DNA of 7,102 nt from Candidatus Kaiserbacteria bacterium. GTDB taxonomy: Bacteria; Patescibacteriota; Minisyncoccia; Phycocordibacterales; UBA12088. Under the pieces are notes generated by a model. That model did not search any database. It had not been told where the DNA came from and saw only the letters and a program-made list of their open reading frames with translations. How positions within the stretch are numbered: the stretch's first letter is position 1; each line of letters opens with the position of its first letter. Both the position numbers and the translations under genes were made by a program. This document shows positions 6,402 through 7,102 of this stretch, piece by piece. The stretch lies in the NCBI GenBank assembly GCA_007116405.1, contig SKIN01000019.1, positions 1 through 7,102 of the forward strand, read 5' to 3'.

Positions 6402-6719
6402 ATGAATAAGAACATGAGCGCCGAAGACGCACATATTCGTACCGCCATCGCCCTGGTGCTGGTCCTCATGGCACTCTTCCTTGTCGAGCAACCGATCCTT
6501 CGTATCGTACTCGCACTGGTTGCTAGCGTACTTGCCGCAACGGCATTTCTGCGCACCTGCCCTGCGTATCACTTCCTTTATGATAAAAGACCTGCAACTG
6601 GAGACAAAATGGAGTCTGAGCAAGAAAAGGATGGGAAAGACGTTGAAGCAACACCCGTAGAGACAGAGTCGACCCCCGCTGAAGAAACGGTCGTGCCCGA
6701 AAATGAAGAAAAGAAATAA
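6402..6719 (+). CDS. DUF2892 (YgaP-type membrane domain) small membrane protein with acidic tail
   Basis: This 105-residue protein opens with the DUF2892 pattern NMSAEDAHIRTAIA. Two membrane helices follow at about 13-28 and 33-50, then the family-typical Cys-Pro motif TCPAY (52-56). DUF2892 proteins usually stop soon after this motif. Here residues 63-105 add a low-complexity tail rich in Glu, Thr, Pro and Lys that is probably disordered and cytosolic. The DUF2892 domain is also fused to rhodanese in YgaP, but no rhodanese is present here and the role is unknown. No Shine-Dalgarno site is seen before the ATG (CATTCTATCTT). The gene is divergent from the histidine kinase and followed by a long perfect hairpin 12 nt after the stop codon. 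Confidence 0.85.
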   Translation: MNKNMSAEDAHIRTAIALVLVLMALFLVEQPILRIVLALVASVLAATAFLRTCPAYHFLYDKRPATGDKMESEQEKDGKDVEATPVETESTPAEETVVPENEEKK

Positions 6720-6730
6720 CATCAAAGATC

Positions 6731-6773
6731 AAAACAAAGAAGCGCAATGCGTTGCATTGCGCTTCTTTGTTTT
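6731..6773 (+). terminator. Perfect 20-bp hairpin terminator after the DUF2892 gene
   Basis: Arms 6731-6750 and 6754-6773 are perfectly complementary over 20 bp with a 3-nt loop (GTT). The core is GCGCAATGC/GCATTGCGC and the outer arm is A-rich on the left and T-rich on the right (TTCTTTGTTTT), giving a U-rich end. Most of it (from 6742) is duplicated at 6944, where it sits directly behind tRNA-Val. Confidence 0.75.
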
Positions 6774-6787
6774 GTGGGCGATAAGGG
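6742..6787 (+). repeat. 46-bp direct repeat, copy 1 (hairpin plus tRNA-Val 3'-end fragment)
   Basis: Identical over 46 nt to 6944-6989, at an offset of 202 nt. It contains the hairpin core, TTCTTTGTTTTG, and TGGGCGATAAGGG (6775-6787), which is the reverse complement of the tRNA-Val acceptor and part of the T-stem plus discriminator. This copy lacks the rest of the tRNA, so it is a partial duplicate. Confidence 0.85.
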
Positions 6788-6938
6788 CCGCGGTCACGAG
6801 TCACTAGGTCTTTTCCTTCGCATGCTCGGAAAAGGCCAAGTGCTCTCGACCCCGGCTCGGCCTCGCCTCTTTCGCTTCGCTCCAGAGTCGGCTTCGCGGC
6901 CTTGCGCCTTTCGAATCCCCTCTCGCCTTACAAAACAA
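6776..6938. repeat. tRNA-Val-associated palindromic element (copy B)
   Basis: The unit lies between a direct tRNA-Val 3'-end fragment (6775-6787) and an inverted one. The inverted arm TTCGAATCCCCTCTCGCC (6910-6927) matches the tRNA-Val T-loop to acceptor at 16 of 18 positions and continues into CAAAACAA (6931-6938), copying the terminator base as well. Inside, 6792-6816 pairs with 6828-6851 (about 21 bp with a bulge and small mismatches) around loop TTCGCATGCTC (6817-6827), identical to copy A. A GC-rich stretch with repeated TTCGC motifs (6852-6909) has no counterpart in copy A. No plausible coding sequence covers it. Nature unknown. Confidence 0.6.
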
Positions 6939-6976
6939 TAGTCGCGCAATGCGTTGCATTGCGCTTCTTTGTTTTG
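6931..6976 (-). terminator. Hairpin terminator of tRNA-Val
   Basis: On the - strand, right after the tRNA, CAAAACAA (6976-6969) pairs with TTGTTTTG (6938-6931), and the inner GCGCAATGC/GCATTGCGC stem (6964-6956/6952-6944) has an AAC loop, with a small internal loop between the two helices. The T-rich distal arm provides the U-rich tail. Compared with the DUF2892 copy, the outer arm differs (TAGTC against TTCT). Confidence 0.6.
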
Positions 6977-6989
6977 TGGGCGATAAGGG
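6944..6989 (+). repeat. 46-bp direct repeat, copy 2 (with intact tRNA-Val)
   Basis: Second copy of the 46-nt repeat found at 6742-6787, exact over its whole length. Its right end is the 3' part of the intact tRNA-Val gene. The identity stops inside the T-stem: copy 1 turns into CCGCGG while this copy continues as tRNA. Confidence 0.85.
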
Positions 6990-7050
6990 ATTCGAACCCC
7001 TGGCCTTTCCCACGTCAAGGGAACGCTCTAGCCAACTGAGCTAATCGCCC
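6977..7050 (-). tRNA. tRNA-Val (anticodon GAC)
   Basis: This is a 74-nt cloverleaf without CCA. Acceptor GGGCGAT pairs with ATCGCCC, and the discriminator is A (6977). The D-arm is GCTC-AGTTGGCTA-GAGC. The anticodon stem TTCCC/GGGAA holds loop TTGACGT with anticodon GAC (7016-7014) for GUC/GUU. The T-arm is GGGG-TTCGAAT-CCCT-like. The bases after the discriminator are CAAAAC, so CCA is not encoded. It is followed on its own strand by the terminator hairpin and then by the palindromic element that copies its 3' end. Confidence 0.96.
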
Positions 7051-7059
7051 GTACACGGA

Positions 7060-7088
7060 ATACTACATTGTTTGGTTGCTTCAGGCAA
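7060..7088 (-). promoter_or_regulatory. Promoter of tRNA-Val
   Basis: On the - strand TTGCCT (7088-7083) and TAGTAT (7065-7060) are separated by exactly 17 nt, each matching the sigma70 box at 4 of 6 positions. The tRNA 5' end is 9 nt past the -10 box, so the primary transcript would have almost no leader. Confidence 0.5.
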
Positions 7089-7102
7089 GAAATGGTAGGA
7101 TA

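Noticed and set aside
2228..6905. Shared CGGCCTTGCG between the tRNA-Leu variable arm and the tRNA-Val element
   Set aside because: Only about 10-12 nt of GC-rich hairpin-type sequence, with no wider alignment. Likely coincidence.
6742..6989. CRISPR-like repeat pair
   Set aside because: Only two copies exist, the repeat includes a tRNA end and a terminator, and the 156-nt spacer is far too long. No cas genes are nearby.
6794..7018. Overlapping short open frames in the tRNA-Val repeat region, both strands
   Set aside because: They are translations of the hairpin, the repeats and the tRNA. Composition is low-complexity Arg/Ser/Ala and there is no ribosome site.
7091..7102. GGTAGGATA at the right edge as a ribosome site for a rightward gene
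   Set aside because: The following sequence lies outside the window, so no start codon can be checked.
1..7102. Recoded UGA (code 25 or 4) as in some CPR lineages
   Set aside because: Genes end with TGA, TAA and TAG at the expected family lengths, and no in-frame TGA is needed to extend any domain.

Overview
The window looks like chromosomal DNA of a small-genome bacterium, most likely a Candidate Phyla Radiation (Parcubacteria/Kaiserbacteria-like) lineage. The grounds are indirect: DUF2207 and DUF2892 membrane proteins, a small carbonic-anhydrase-like protein, a receiver with KT in place of the usual KP, several genes without a Shine-Dalgarno site, and tRNAs that mix encoded and non-encoded CCA. 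Base composition appears close to 50% GC. Stops are TGA, TAA and TAG, so the code is the standard bacterial one. The phylum assignment is inference.

Layout. 1-1026 (-): 5' two thirds of a DUF2207 exported membrane protein, cut by the window edge. 1104-1177: promoter and leader of a divergent gene. 1178-1960 (+): beta-carbonic-anhydrase-like protein (C-x-D-x-R and H-x-x-C), followed by a terminator. 2016-2200: a highly structured non-coding stretch next to tRNA-Leu(CAG) (2202-2285, -). 2402-4222 (+): exported prolyl-oligopeptidase-type (S9) hydrolase with a complete Ser/Asp/His triad, closed by a strong terminator. 4368-4443 (-): tRNA-Ala(GGC). 4491-4865 and 4906-6276 (-): single-domain response regulator and PAS histidine kinase, a two-component pair that runs toward the tRNA-Ala gene. 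6402-6719 (+): small DUF2892 membrane protein with an acidic tail. 6731-6976: a second structured repeat region. 6977-7050 (-): tRNA-Val(GAC) with its promoter at the right edge.

The most unusual content is non-coding. Downstream of both tRNA-Leu and tRNA-Val, in the sense of tRNA transcription, the order is the same: tRNA 3' end, terminator hairpin, an inverted copy of that tRNA's own T-arm/acceptor sequence, a long hairpin with the identical 11-nt loop TTCGCATGCTC, then a second direct copy of the tRNA 3' end. The two hairpins keep the loop but differ by compensatory changes in the stem, and the tRNA-derived arms match the local tRNA in each case. tRNA-Ala, which encodes its CCA, has no such structure. 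This looks like a family of small tRNA-3'-end-associated palindromic elements. I do not recognise it as a named element.

The protein-coding genes do not form one pathway. The only clear functional unit is the kinase/regulator pair. DUF2207, the S9 hydrolase, the kinase and DUF2892 are all envelope-associated.
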